A stretch of 64,000 nucleotides of DNA, from contig JBAYIO010000002.1 in NCBI GenBank assembly GCA_041665605.1, forward strand, positions 57,841 to 121,840, written 5' to 3'. The stretch comes from CAIPAT01 sp041665605 (GTDB taxonomy: Bacteria; Verrucomicrobiota; Lentisphaeria; Victivallales; Victivallaceae). The notes beneath the pieces are model-generated. The model saw only the letters and a list, made by a program, of their open reading frames with translations. It was not told where the DNA came from and searched no databases. Positions within the stretch are counted from its first letter, which is position 1. Each line of letters begins with the position of its first letter. Positions 8,564 through 17,094 of this stretch are shown here, piece after piece. The position numbers and the translations under genes were made by a program.

Positions 8564-9556
8564 ATGATTGAAGCTAATAAATTCCGTCTCGGATTGTTCG
8601 TTATTATCGGATTAATTTTATTTTTCATTGTTCTTTTCGTCTTCGGGCTGTCCGATATTTTTGTCCGCAAGGGCAAATTCGTCTCGCTCTTCAACGAGTC
8701 AGTACAGGGCGTCGCGGTCGGCTCGCCGGTGAAATACAAAGGCGTTCCCATCGGCACCGTCTCCAAAATATCCATCCAGGTGAACGACAAGCTGATAAGA
8801 GTTGATATGGATATTGATATGAAAGCATTTGTCACTGACCATCAGAGCGGCGCAAAGGCGGTTTCCTCATTCAATGAATTTTTCCAGAATGAAAGCAAAA
8901 TGGGTCTGCGCTGCCGCCTGGAATATGCCGGCATCACCGGGCTCAAATACGTTGAACTGAATTACTTTGATCAGTTTCCGCAAGCGCCCGTCATTGAACG
9001 TCCCGCTTATATTCCGGAAAATTTCTTTTATGTGCCGTCGATACCTTCGCAATTCAAGGACATTCTTAATCTGATAAATACTTCTCTGGAAAAAATATCC
9101 AGAGTTCATTTCGACAAGATTTCCGACGAGATGACCGGAACGCTCAAATCCATGCAGCGGCTGCTGGACGATCCCAAGCTTAAAACGATGATTGACAAGA
9201 TGGAGAAAATGAGCGACAACATGGAGAAGAGTTCGTCCAATGTCAGCAAGGTTCTGACCGAAAGCAAGCTGCGCGAAATCGTGGACGGGCTTGACACCAA
9301 CCTGAAATCCCTCAACAACCTGACCATCAGCGCCCGCGGCAGCATCGAGGGGGCGAAATTCATCGAGACCGCGCAGTCCTTCAGGGAAGCCGCCTATTCC
9401 GTAACCGATGCCAGGCAGGCGCTGCTCAGCACCCTGCTTAAACTTGACCAGACGCTGGACTCCCTGACTGAACTGGTGAATTATCTGAATGACGACCCGA
9501 GTTCACTGCTCAAAGGCAAGCACAAACCCATGATTATCGCGCCGGAGGCAAAATAA
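8564..9556 (+). CDS. mlaD: MCE-domain protein, MlaD-like periplasmic lipid-binding subunit
   Basis: 330 residues. A membrane anchor spans residues 8-30, followed by one MCE domain (about 38-115, with VAVGSPVKYKGVPIGTVSKI). A long helical C-terminal extension follows (residues 170-320, rich in heptad-like Leu/Met/Lys), longer than in E. coli MlaD. GAGGAG lies upstream of ATG 8564. It is the third gene of the operon. The family forms ring-shaped oligomers that bind phospholipid; the long helices may span the periplasm (inference). Confidence 0.9.
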   Translation: MIEANKFRLGLFVIIGLILFFIVLFVFGLSDIFVRKGKFVSLFNESVQGVAVGSPVKYKGVPIGTVSKISIQVNDKLIRVDMDIDMKAFVTDHQSGAKAVSSFNEFFQNESKMGLRCRLEYAGITGLKYVELNYFDQFPQAPVIERPAYIPENFFYVPSIPSQFKDILNLINTSLEKISRVHFDKISDEMTGTLKSMQRLLDDPKLKTMIDKMEKMSDNMEKSSSNVSKVLTESKLREIVDGLDTNLKSLNNLTISARGSIEGAKFIETAQSFREAAYSVTDARQALLSTLLKLDQTLDSLTELVNYLNDDPSSLLKGKHKPMIIAPEAK

Positions 9557-9582
9557 TATCGGGCGGGAGAAGAGAACAGCTA

Positions 9583-9611
9583 TTGAACAATCATTGGTTT
9601 TGGTCTATATT
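9583..9611 (+). promoter_or_regulatory. Candidate sigma70-type promoter for PPi-PFK
   Basis: TTGAAC at 9583-9588, a 17-base spacer and TATATT at 9606-9611. This lies between mlaD and the phosphofructokinase gene and leaves a leader of roughly 60 bases. It is seen by eye only. Confidence 0.45.
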
Positions 9612-9680
9612 AATACTTTGTAAGACTATTTAACAAAGTTGGATTTTAATTACATTTATTACAACACAGGAGAATTAAGC

Positions 9681-10970
9681 ATGGCAAAGAATCTGCTGAT
9701 CGCGCAGTCCGGCGGCCCGTCCCCGGTAATCAACAGTTCGCTTCGCGGCGTGGTGGAAGCCGCCAGGTCGTTCCCGGACAAAATCGGTAAAATATATGCA
9801 GGCTGGCACGGCATCGAAGGGGTGCTGAAAGAAGAGCTGCTCGACCTTTCGGCACAGGATGAAGACGAAATATCGCTGCTGCGCACCACTCCGGCGGCCG
9901 GCGCCATCGGCACCTGCCGCTACAAGATCAAATCCAATCAGAAAGAAGATTTCGAGCGCGTAATCGCGGTTCTGAAAGCCCATGACATCGGCTATTTCCT
10001 GTACAACGGCGGCAATGATTCCATGGACACCGCCAACAAGGTGGCGAAACTGGCCCAGGAACGCGGCCTTGACACTATCGGCATCGGAGTTCCGAAGACC
10101 ATTGACAATGACGTCGGCGATGCTGAATTCAAGCTGATTGACCATACTCCCGGATTCGGCTCGGTCGCCAAATACTGGAGTCATATCGTGCAGAACGCCA
10201 ATGAGGAAAACCGCGGTTCATGCCCGGCCGATCCCGTGCTGGTGCTGCAGGCGATGGGCCGCAGAATCGGGTTCATTCCCGCCGCCGCCAGACTGGCCGA
10301 CCCCAAACGCGAAATGCCGCTGCTGATTTTCCTCTATGAAGGCGGCCTGACCATGGAGCAGATGGCGGAAAAGATCAATGACAAAGTGAAAGAATGCGGT
10401 CGTGCGGTAGTCGTGGTCAGCGAAGGCTGCGATGTCGGCGATCTCGGCTTCTCCAAGGACAGCTTCGGACACGCCCAGTTCGGCGCCAGTCAGACCACGG
10501 TTCAGCAGGCGCTGGTCAACTACTTGAACCAGCACGGCATCAAGGCCAGCGGCAGCGCCCGCGGACAGACTTTCGGCACCGATCAGCGCTCAACCGCAAT
10601 CTACGCTTCAACCGTTGACCTGGATGAAGCCTACCGCGCCGGTCAGAAGGCAGTCATGCTGGCAGTCGCCGGCCAGGGCGGTTATATGTCCACGCTGCTG
10701 CGCGAGCCGGGCCTGATTTATCAGGTCCGCTATGACAAAGTCCCGCTGGAGGAAGTGGCCAACTCCGAACGTTTCTTCCCGACCAACTGGCTCACTCCCT
10801 GCAAGACCGACGTGACCGACGATTTCGTAGCCTACGCCCGTCCGCTGATCGGGGAAGACTGGGTAAGCGTTCCGGTGATCAACGGCATCCAGCGTTTCGC
10901 CAGGATCAAGCCGATATTTGCCGACAAGAAACTCCCGGCCTACGAGCTGGAAGCATCGAGAAAAAAATAG
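9681..10970 (+). CDS. pfp: Pyrophosphate-type 6-phosphofructokinase
   Basis: 429 residues from ATG 9681, chosen because AGGAG lies eight bases upstream; the frame extends to a TTG at 9639. The N-terminal LLIAQSGGPSPVINSSL is the phosphofructokinase entry motif. YNGGNDSMDTANK is the phosphate-binding loop; ATP-PFKs have GGDGS here, and the Asp-containing form is the mark of pyrophosphate users. IGVPKTIDNDV carries the catalytic PKTIDND. QAMGRRIGFI binds substrate. It catalyses the reversible fructose 6-phosphate/fructose 1,6-bisphosphate step using PPi. Cosubstrate is inferred from motif, not proven. Confidence 0.9.
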   Translation: MAKNLLIAQSGGPSPVINSSLRGVVEAARSFPDKIGKIYAGWHGIEGVLKEELLDLSAQDEDEISLLRTTPAAGAIGTCRYKIKSNQKEDFERVIAVLKAHDIGYFLYNGGNDSMDTANKVAKLAQERGLDTIGIGVPKTIDNDVGDAEFKLIDHTPGFGSVAKYWSHIVQNANEENRGSCPADPVLVLQAMGRRIGFIPAAARLADPKREMPLLIFLYEGGLTMEQMAEKINDKVKECGRAVVVVSEGCDVGDLGFSKDSFGHAQFGASQTTVQQALVNYLNQHGIKASGSARGQTFGTDQRSTAIYASTVDLDEAYRAGQKAVMLAVAGQGGYMSTLLREPGLIYQVRYDKVPLEEVANSERFFPTNWLTPCKTDVTDDFVAYARPLIGEDWVSVPVINGIQRFARIKPIFADKKLPAYELEASRKK

Positions 10971-10992
10971 TCATCCCGGACTCTGAAAAAAC

Positions 10993-11035
10993 AGGCTGAA
11001 CGGACTCCTCGAAGGATGTCTGTTCAGCCTTTTTA
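10993..11035. terminator. Bidirectional rho-independent terminator between PPi-PFK and dnaA
   Basis: AGGCTGAACGGAC (10993-11005) pairs with GTCTGTTCAGCCT (11018-11030), and the loop itself can pair TCCT with AGGA. TTTTT follows on the plus strand. On the minus strand the stem is followed by TGTTTTTT, so it can serve both converging genes. Confidence 0.85.
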
Positions 11036-11083
11036 GTGTATGAACCGCTTCAGGTTAAATTATAACATTTCCGCGGGAAGATA

Positions 11084-12460
11084 TCAGGACTGCTGCAACT
11101 GGCGCTGGATAAGGGATAACGAACGCTTCATGCTTTCATTCCTTTCGCAGAGCTCGGGAATTTTCTTGTTCGCATTCATGATCGTGGCGTGGTTTTTGCC
11201 GAACGCCGCTCCGATTTCAGGGAAGGAGTGATTGGTCATTTTCCGGCAGAGATACATGGCCACCATGCGCGGCTCGGCAATATTCTTAGGGCGCTTTTCG
11301 CTGAGAATGTCGTTCACCCGGATATCAAAATGATCCGCCACAGCTTTTTGAATAGAATATATTGAAATAATTTTTGACGCGCTCTCTTCTTCGATCACTT
11401 TATGCAGCAGTGATTCCGCGTCTTCAATCGTAATCCTGCGGTTGGACATGGCGGACGCGAATGCCACCAGGCGCAGCAAGGCGCCTTTAAGACGGCGCAC
11501 GCTTGACGAAATCCTGTTCGCCAGAAAAACCAGCACTTCGTCCTCGATCTTAATAAGATGACTTTCCTGCATCATTCTCAGAATCGCCAGCCGTGTTTCA
11601 AACACCGGCGCGCTGATCTCGGTAGTCACTCCGGATTCAAAACGGGAGACCAGCCGGTCCTCAAGCCCTACAATCTCGCAGGGCTGTTTATCTGAGGTGA
11701 GAATAATCTGTTTATTTTCATTATAGAGGGAGTTGAAGGTATTGAAAAATTCTTCCTGCAATTGCGTCTTGTTAGCCAGCATATGGACGTCGTCCACCAG
11801 GATCACATCAACTTTACGGACTGAGCTGCGGAACTCGGAATGGCGTTTGCTGCGCAGGGAATCAACATAGTTGTTCAGGAATTCTTCGCAGGTGACGTAT
11901 TTAACCACGGCCTTGCTGTTTTTTTCCAGCACCTGATTGGCCACTGCCTGCAGCAGATGGGTTTTGCCGATACCGGTACCGCCATAGATGTACAGCGGAT
12001 TATATACGCCGGGAGTGTCGGCCGCAGTCTTGGCGGCGGCATACGCATAGCGGTTTTCCTCCCCGACAACAAAGTTTCCGAAAGTATGCTTGGCCAGTCC
12101 TGAAGATTTAGCACGGTTCTTGCTGAAATCTTCAGCCGGACTGGCTGCTTCGGCTTCAGCGTCGATCTCGGCGGATGCCTTGATCTCATCAACATTCACA
12201 TGCCCGGTTTCCAGAGTAAAAGCAATCTTGTGACCGGCGGATTCGCTCAAGGCGTCAGTCAGAATATCGCCGAAATTTTCTTTAAGCCAGTCGGCAAAGA
12301 AATCATCGGAAACTCCAAGCACTATTTGCTCGCCGTCCAGGCGGACTGGAACAATGCTGCCAAACCATTGTTCGTAAGTCGCCTGGTGAAGGCGTTTTTT
12401 CAATAATTCGCAGGTTTTTGTCCACGTGAGCAGTAACCCGCATTTATCATGCTGCCTCAT
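11084..12460 (-). CDS. dnaA: Chromosomal replication initiator DnaA
   Basis: 458 residues with all four domains: domain I (1-85), an acidic Ala-rich linker (95-115), AAA+ domain III with Walker A GGTGIGKT (160-167) and Walker B VILVDDVH (219-226), SRF at about 272-274, and domain IV with the DNA-binding signature KNHATIMNANKKI near the C-terminus. AAGGGG precedes ATG 12460. The gene is divergent from nagA, and the 594-bp gap between them is a candidate replication origin. It converges on PPi-PFK. Confidence 0.97.
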   Translation of the reverse strand: MRQHDKCGLLLTWTKTCELLKKRLHQATYEQWFGSIVPVRLDGEQIVLGVSDDFFADWLKENFGDILTDALSESAGHKIAFTLETGHVNVDEIKASAEIDAEAEAASPAEDFSKNRAKSSGLAKHTFGNFVVGEENRYAYAAAKTAADTPGVYNPLYIYGGTGIGKTHLLQAVANQVLEKNSKAVVKYVTCEEFLNNYVDSLRSKRHSEFRSSVRKVDVILVDDVHMLANKTQLQEEFFNTFNSLYNENKQIILTSDKQPCEIVGLEDRLVSRFESGVTTEISAPVFETRLAILRMMQESHLIKIEDEVLVFLANRISSSVRRLKGALLRLVAFASAMSNRRITIEDAESLLHKVIEEESASKIISIYSIQKAVADHFDIRVNDILSEKRPKNIAEPRMVAMYLCRKMTNHSFPEIGAAFGKNHATIMNANKKIPELCERNESMKRSLSLIQRQLQQS

Positions 12461-13054
12461 GAATATCCCCTTAATTCCCCAAAGTTATTAACACAAATAT
12501 ATCTATAATTGCCTGAAGCCCCAGTAGAAAACATCATCAGGCAATAATAAGCCGTTCAAAACCAACATTCAACATCAGGCGCGACACTGCCGCAATCCTT
12601 GCCTCGGACAATATTTGAGCGTAATACACACTCTTATGAAGTCAAAACGGGGATTACAAAAGCAGCGTTTATGAAAGTTTTTCGCAAGTTATCATAAGGC
12701 TTTACAAAACCAGAAACTTACAAAATATTTTCAAGACACGTCAATAACTTATTAACAGGTTATTAACAGTCGCTAAATCCAACCCCCGCGGGCAACGTTA
12801 CTCAATCTAATCAGTTTTAAACAATATTCAAACAAATAAAACAAGTTTTTTCAAAAAAATTATCGTCCGGCATATTGAATAAAGCATATTTAAATTTTAT
12901 CAGAAATCCGCAGGAAAACAAGTGCAATTCAAAAGATTTTCGAATATAAATTATAACTGATTGATAATGAAAAGAATTGTTTTGAAAAAGCAATGCGTTA
13001 TATTAATCACAGGCAATTATTTGCTTTGTAAATAAATATAAGCGGAACCCATAT
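12461..13054. other. AT-rich dnaA upstream region, possible oriC or autoregulatory region
   Basis: No gene. Three copies of TTATTAACA lie at 12485-12493, 12749-12757 and 12760-12768; the last two are in direct orientation, 11 bp apart (one helical turn). They differ from the DnaA box TTATCCACA at two positions. A TTATCATAA occurs near 12689. The stretch from about 12810 to 13030 is very AT-rich, with T and A runs that could serve as an unwinding element. Origin function is inference; no cumulative GC skew could be computed. Confidence 0.35.
12977..13004 (+). promoter_or_regulatory. Candidate promoter for nagA
   Basis: TTGTTT at 12977-12982, a 16-base spacer and TATATT at 12999-13004, about 50 bases before the nagA start. 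Assigned by eye. Confidence 0.3.
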
Positions 13055-14275
13055 ATGAAAAGACAGCGAAGATTATATTTGACCGACTACTGTCTGACAC
13101 CGGTCAAGAAAATCGACAGATGCGGTATTCTCTGCGAAAATGAGAAAATCCTGGCGGTCGGCGGGGCTTCCGCGTTTTCCCGTGACGCTGAACTGGAAAT
13201 TCTTGAGATTGAAAATGCTTATGCCACTCCCGGCTTCCTTGATACCCATATTCACGGAGCTGGCGGATTTGACTCTTCCACCGCAGACGACCAGGGATCT
13301 TCCATCAACAGCATGAGCAGGACGCTGGCGGAGCACGGCATAACCTCCTTTGTCTGTACGGTGGTTTCCGCCCCGGTTGACAGAATGCTGTACAATCTGT
13401 CAATTCTGGGCGATATGATGAAATGGGAGCTCGAAGGCGCTGACCAGATCGGCATTTCCCTCGAAGGACCTTTCCTCAACCGCGAAAAATGCGGCTCGCA
13501 AATCCAGAACGACATCAGAGACATTGACCTGGGATTAGCCAGGGAACTGATTGCCGCCGGCAAAGGGTTTGTCAAGAAAATGACTTTCGCGCCTGAACTG
13601 CATGATTCAATCCGGTTGATTGAACTGCTGCGGGAAAACCGGATTCTGCCCTCAATGGGGCACAGCAATGCCGACGAACAGGCAACTTTAAGGGCGATTG
13701 ACGCCGGAGCCACCTGCTGCACACATCTTTTCAACGGCATGCCGCCGTTGCATCAGCGCGACATCGCCCTTACTGCGGTCGCGCTCACCGATGAGCGAGT
13801 AGCCATTGAACTGATCCTTGACGGCATGCATCTGCACCCGAGAATTATTGATCTGGCCTGCCGCTGCAAACTCAGTGATAAGGTTATCGGAATCAGCGAC
13901 TCCACACAGGCTGCCGGCCTCAAAGACGGCAAATACCATATCGGCAATTCGGAAATCTACGTCAAAGACGGGATTTCCAGAACCAATACCGGCTTGCTCG
14001 CGGGAACAACCACCCTGCTCGATACCGGATGGCACAGCCTGATGACCTTCTCCGACATGGAGGAAACTAAAGCCGCCGCGTGCGTCACCTTGAATCCGGC
14101 AAATTCGCTCCGACTTAATGACCGCGGGCTCCTTCAGCCGGGCAAGCGGGCCGATCTGGCGTTCTTCGAAAGACACACCAACCGCCCGCTGCTGACCGTG
14201 CGCCGCGGTAAGATCGTATATGATGCCGACAACCGTTTTAAAGAATCAGAAAACAACGAGCAACAACCACAATAA
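13055..14275 (+). CDS. nagA: N-acetylglucosamine-6-phosphate deacetylase
   Basis: 406 residues, amidohydrolase fold. The N-terminal GFLDTHIHGAGGFD holds the metal-site HxH. ISLEGPFLN carries the metal-binding Glu. GHSNAD and THLFNGMPPLHQR supply the other histidines, LILDGMHLHP the substrate His, and GISDSTQAAGL the catalytic Asp. The C-terminal NPANSLRLNDRGLLQPGKRADL is typical of the family. It converts GlcNAc-6-P to GlcN-6-P plus acetate in amino-sugar use or wall recycling. The methyltransferase gene begins two bases after its stop codon, so they are probably cotranscribed. No nagB is in view. Confidence 0.95.
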   Translation: MKRQRRLYLTDYCLTPVKKIDRCGILCENEKILAVGGASAFSRDAELEILEIENAYATPGFLDTHIHGAGGFDSSTADDQGSSINSMSRTLAEHGITSFVCTVVSAPVDRMLYNLSILGDMMKWELEGADQIGISLEGPFLNREKCGSQIQNDIRDIDLGLARELIAAGKGFVKKMTFAPELHDSIRLIELLRENRILPSMGHSNADEQATLRAIDAGATCCTHLFNGMPPLHQRDIALTAVALTDERVAIELILDGMHLHPRIIDLACRCKLSDKVIGISDSTQAAGLKDGKYHIGNSEIYVKDGISRTNTGLLAGTTTLLDTGWHSLMTFSDMEETKAAACVTLNPANSLRLNDRGLLQPGKRADLAFFERHTNRPLLTVRRGKIVYDADNRFKESENNEQQPQ

Positions 14276-14277
14276 AC

Positions 14278-15120
14278 ATGAAATATATTCTACTCGACTC
14301 CGGCAATAAGAGGAAATTGGAACAGGTCGGCAGTTTCCGCCTCATCCGTCCCGCATTAAACGCCTTCTGGAAACCATCGCAGCCAGTTCACGAATGGGAA
14401 AAGGCTCATGGCGTTTATGAACGCAATTCCAGCGGCAGCGGCAAATGGACATGGCAGAACGGCGGCGTACCGGAGAGCTGGATCACCGAATGGGGCGGCT
14501 TCAAGCTGACAGTGAAACCGACCAACTTCGGACATCTGGGTTTTTTTGCAGAACAATACGACAACTGGCAATGGATCAGAAAGACGATCAAGTCTTACAA
14601 AGATACTCCGAAAACACTCAATCTTTTCGCCTATTCCGGTGTCGGCTCCATGGCGATGGCCGAAGCCGGCGCGGAGGTATGTCACCTCGACGCTTCCAAA
14701 GGCATGATTGACTGGGGCCGGCAGAACCTGGGCCTGAACCCGCAGGTGCCGGACCGCATCCGCTGGATTGCCGACGATGTCCTCAAATTCATTGCCCGCG
14801 AAGTTCGCCGCGGCAGCAAATACAACGGCATCGCGCTTGATCCGCCGTCTTTCGGACGCGGACCTCAAGGCCAGGTCTGGAAAATGGAAGATCAGATTTC
14901 CGAACTGCTGGAATCATGCAGGACGCTCATTGATGAATCACGACCGTATTTCATTGTGTTAAGCTGCCATTCTCCGGGTTTCTCGCCGCTGGTTCTCGGC
15001 CGCATCCTGACCGATGTCTTCGGCGCCGGCGGGCTTACTGAATCCGGCGAAATGACCGTTCCTGAAAATGACTGCAATCTACTTCCGGCCGGTATCTTTG
15101 CCAGGTATTCAAAAAACTGA
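14278..15120 (+). CDS. Class I SAM-dependent methyltransferase, RlmI/RlmK-like
   Basis: 280 residues. SAM-binding motif I is LNLFAYSGVGSMAMAEAGA, followed by the acidic CHLDASKGMIDWGRQN. The catalytic motif IV is ALDPPSFGRG, the DPPSF form found in the RlmI/RlmK rRNA methyltransferase group. There is no N-terminal PUA domain, unlike full-length RlmI, and residues 1-110 are a shorter Trp-rich region. An rRNA cytosine or guanine target is likely by family but not certain. It is cotranscribed with nagA. Confidence 0.85.
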   Translation: MKYILLDSGNKRKLEQVGSFRLIRPALNAFWKPSQPVHEWEKAHGVYERNSSGSGKWTWQNGGVPESWITEWGGFKLTVKPTNFGHLGFFAEQYDNWQWIRKTIKSYKDTPKTLNLFAYSGVGSMAMAEAGAEVCHLDASKGMIDWGRQNLGLNPQVPDRIRWIADDVLKFIAREVRRGSKYNGIALDPPSFGRGPQGQVWKMEDQISELLESCRTLIDESRPYFIVLSCHSPGFSPLVLGRILTDVFGAGGLTESGEMTVPENDCNLLPAGIFARYSKN

Positions 15121-15229
15121 ACAACTTGTCCGGTTCCGAAAATCAGGCAAAGCCAAAGAACTGAAATAGAGATTGTTTTTAAAAAATCTAGCGGTATTTT
15201 ATTCAAATATTGCCAAAGGAGGTTTCATT

Positions 15230-15886
15230 ATGAAAAAACAATTGCTGTTAGCCGCTGTCATGGTTCTTTTTACCGCCGCATGTTTCGCGGATAATGGAGC
15301 AGCCATTGCCGCTGTTCCGCCGAAAGAGATCAAGCTGCCCTCGCCGGACATGAAAGGCGGCAAACCGCTGATGGAGTGTCTGGCCCTTAGAAAAACCAGC
15401 CGCGAATTCAGCGATAAAGAACTATCACCGCAGCAACTGTCGAATCTGCTGTGGGCGGCGTTCGGCATCAACCGCCTCGACGGCAGACGCACCGCGCCGA
15501 CCGCCATGAACGTCCAGGACCCATTGATCTATGTGGCAATGAAAGACGGACTTTATCTTTATGAACCCAAAGGCTATGTCCTGCAACTGGTTCTGGCAAA
15601 AGATATCCGGGCGGAATGCGGCGAACAGGAATTCCACAAAACCGTTCCGCTCGATCTGATCTATGTCTCGGACACTAAAAAGTTCAACGGCGACAAGCCG
15701 CAAAACATAAATCTCGCGTGGAATCATATTGGCTTTATCAGCCAGAATGTTTATCTGTTCTGCGCGTCCGAGGGTCTTTCAACTGTGGTCTGCGGCTGGG
15801 TCAACTATCCGCAACTGGAAAAAGTTATGGGGCTGCCCGGAGGTTTCAAGGTAATCCTGACCCAGCCTGTCGGCTTTCCTAAATAG
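15230..15886 (+). CDS. Exported SagB-type nitroreductase family protein
   Basis: 218 residues from ATG 15230, with AGGAGG eight bases upstream. The signal peptide (KKQLLLAAVMVLFTAACFA) ends near residue 20. The nitroreductase core follows: RKTSREFSDKELSPQQLSNL (FMN-binding Arg/Ser), LLWAAFGINR, TAPTAMNVQD and the C-terminal PVGFPK. Family members bind FMN; the SagB/ThcOx-like subgroup oxidises peptide or small-molecule substrates. A Cys at the predicted cleavage site could also make it a lipoprotein. The gene converges on the SGNH hydrolase with a 4-bp gap. Confidence 0.88.
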   Translation: MKKQLLLAAVMVLFTAACFADNGAAIAAVPPKEIKLPSPDMKGGKPLMECLALRKTSREFSDKELSPQQLSNLLWAAFGINRLDGRRTAPTAMNVQDPLIYVAMKDGLYLYEPKGYVLQLVLAKDIRAECGEQEFHKTVPLDLIYVSDTKKFNGDKPQNINLAWNHIGFISQNVYLFCASEGLSTVVCGWVNYPQLEKVMGLPGGFKVILTQPVGFPK

Positions 15887-15890
15887 GGAA

Positions 15891-16523
15891 TCAGATAATC
15901 TTGTCCGCGGCTTTCAACCAGGCAGCGGACATAAGCTGATGTCCGGCGTAAGTCGGATGAACGCCGTCGCCCAGCCAGTATTCCGCCGGCGCCCGTTTCA
16001 AAGCGGCGTCAAAGATTTCCTGGTACGGGATGAAGATGGTGTCAAACTCTTTTGCCATTTTGCGGACAATTTCACGGCGCTGGTTGATTTCCGGCACCCA
16101 GTCCCGGCCAACAGCACCGCAGACATAAACGAAAGGTTCGCAAAGCACCAGTTTCACTCCCGGACGGGCCTGGACGGTCCATTCCAGCAGCATCCGGTAA
16201 AACTGTTCGAAGCGCGGAATTTCGACGCCGTTATTACTGCCGAATTCATGCCAGGTGTCATTTACCCCGATCAGGATGCTGATAACATCGGGGTTTAAAT
16301 TGAGACCGTCAACTTTCCAGCGTGCATAGAGATCCACAATCCGGTTGCCGCTGATGCCGCGGTTGAAAATCTTAAGTCCGTCTTCCGCTTTAGCGCAAAG
16401 CAGATGCGCCGCCGTCAACAGCGGATAACCGGTGCCGAGTCCGGCATTAGGTACATTCGCGTCGCGCGACCGTCCGCAATCCGTAATGGAATCGCCCTGA
16501 AACAAAATCACCTGATTTTTCAT
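15891..16523 (-). CDS. SGNH/GDSL-family hydrolase
   Basis: 210 residues. Block I is LFQGDSITDCGR (nucleophile Ser about residue 12), block II has the Gly in GISGNRIVDL, block III is IGVNDTWHE, and block V is DGVHPTYAGHQ with the Asp-His pair. The family covers esterases and carbohydrate acetylesterases. No signal peptide, so it is probably cytoplasmic. The nearby nagA hints at sugar deacetylation, but the substrate is unproven. Confidence 0.9.
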   Translation of the reverse strand: MKNQVILFQGDSITDCGRSRDANVPNAGLGTGYPLLTAAHLLCAKAEDGLKIFNRGISGNRIVDLYARWKVDGLNLNPDVISILIGVNDTWHEFGSNNGVEIPRFEQFYRMLLEWTVQARPGVKLVLCEPFVYVCGAVGRDWVPEINQRREIVRKMAKEFDTIFIPYQEIFDAALKRAPAEYWLGDGVHPTYAGHQLMSAAWLKAADKII

Positions 16524-16890
16524 CTTCTTTATGATACCTTGTTATTATGTTCGAAAAACAAACAGCTATAAATATTTGCGCGGTATCCGTCAAATTCAAT
16601 ATGCCGTCAATAATAACATCCTAAAAATATCGAAATAAACACTGCGGCAAAACTGATTTATAATAGCGTTAAAATCATCTCCTGATCATTAACCCTGATA
16701 AAATTCAATTAAAAAAGAGTTTTTTCATCAATTCTCACTTTCATGAAATAGATTTAAGCATTATATTCTGTTAAAGCAGCGCCTGCGTCCATGGGGGAAG
16801 CAGAACGCTTTTACATATATTATAAATGACATAGCATTAACGACTCAAGAAAAGTCAGCATTGTTAGTCAATTATGTATGTGCGGTACTT

Positions 16891-16917
16891 GCCGGGGCAG
16901 TCAACTGGACTGCCGGC
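16891..16917 (+). ncRNA. Strong hairpin of unknown role upstream of a short frame
   Basis: GGCAGTC (16896-16902), loop AACTG, GACTGCC (16908-16914): a perfect seven-pair stem, extended by GCC (16891-16893) with GGC (16915-16917) across a GG bulge. TTTAATAG follows, which is too weak a T-tract for a convincing terminator. It lies about 20 bases before a GAGGT/ATG start, so it could be a leader regulatory hairpin. Classified as ncRNA only for want of a better type. Confidence 0.3.
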
Positions 16918-16937
16918 TTTAATAGAGGTATTAAAAT

Positions 16938-17024
16938 ATGAATAAAAGACATAATATATCTGCCAATACAGGACCCGGCGGACATATTTCAGGCTACGGT
17001 CTTGAATACAGGATTTTTTCATAA
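16938..17024 (+). CDS. Possible 28-residue small protein
   Basis: ATG 16938 with GAGGT about eight bases upstream reads 28 codons, starting MNKRHNISANTGPGGH. It follows the hairpin at 16891. It resembles no family I know; the length is compatible with chance. Confidence 0.2.
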   Translation: MNKRHNISANTGPGGHISGYGLEYRIFS

Positions 17025-17094
17025 CTCCTTCTATTACAGTACAACTCTACATATTTTGACTGCTGTCTGACTTTTCCGCGGCCTGGGATTCAGG

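Larger units (their letters stand above)
16524..17094. other. Intergenic region upstream of rarA
   Basis: AT-rich and mostly featureless to about 16780. It contains a strong hairpin at 16891-16917 and a doubtful 28-codon frame, both listed separately. No tRNA-like sequence was seen. Confidence 0.4.

Noticed and set aside
6961..9556. Mla operon as novel
   Set aside because: Order and motifs are those of standard MCE transport operons; only the long MlaD tail is mildly unusual.
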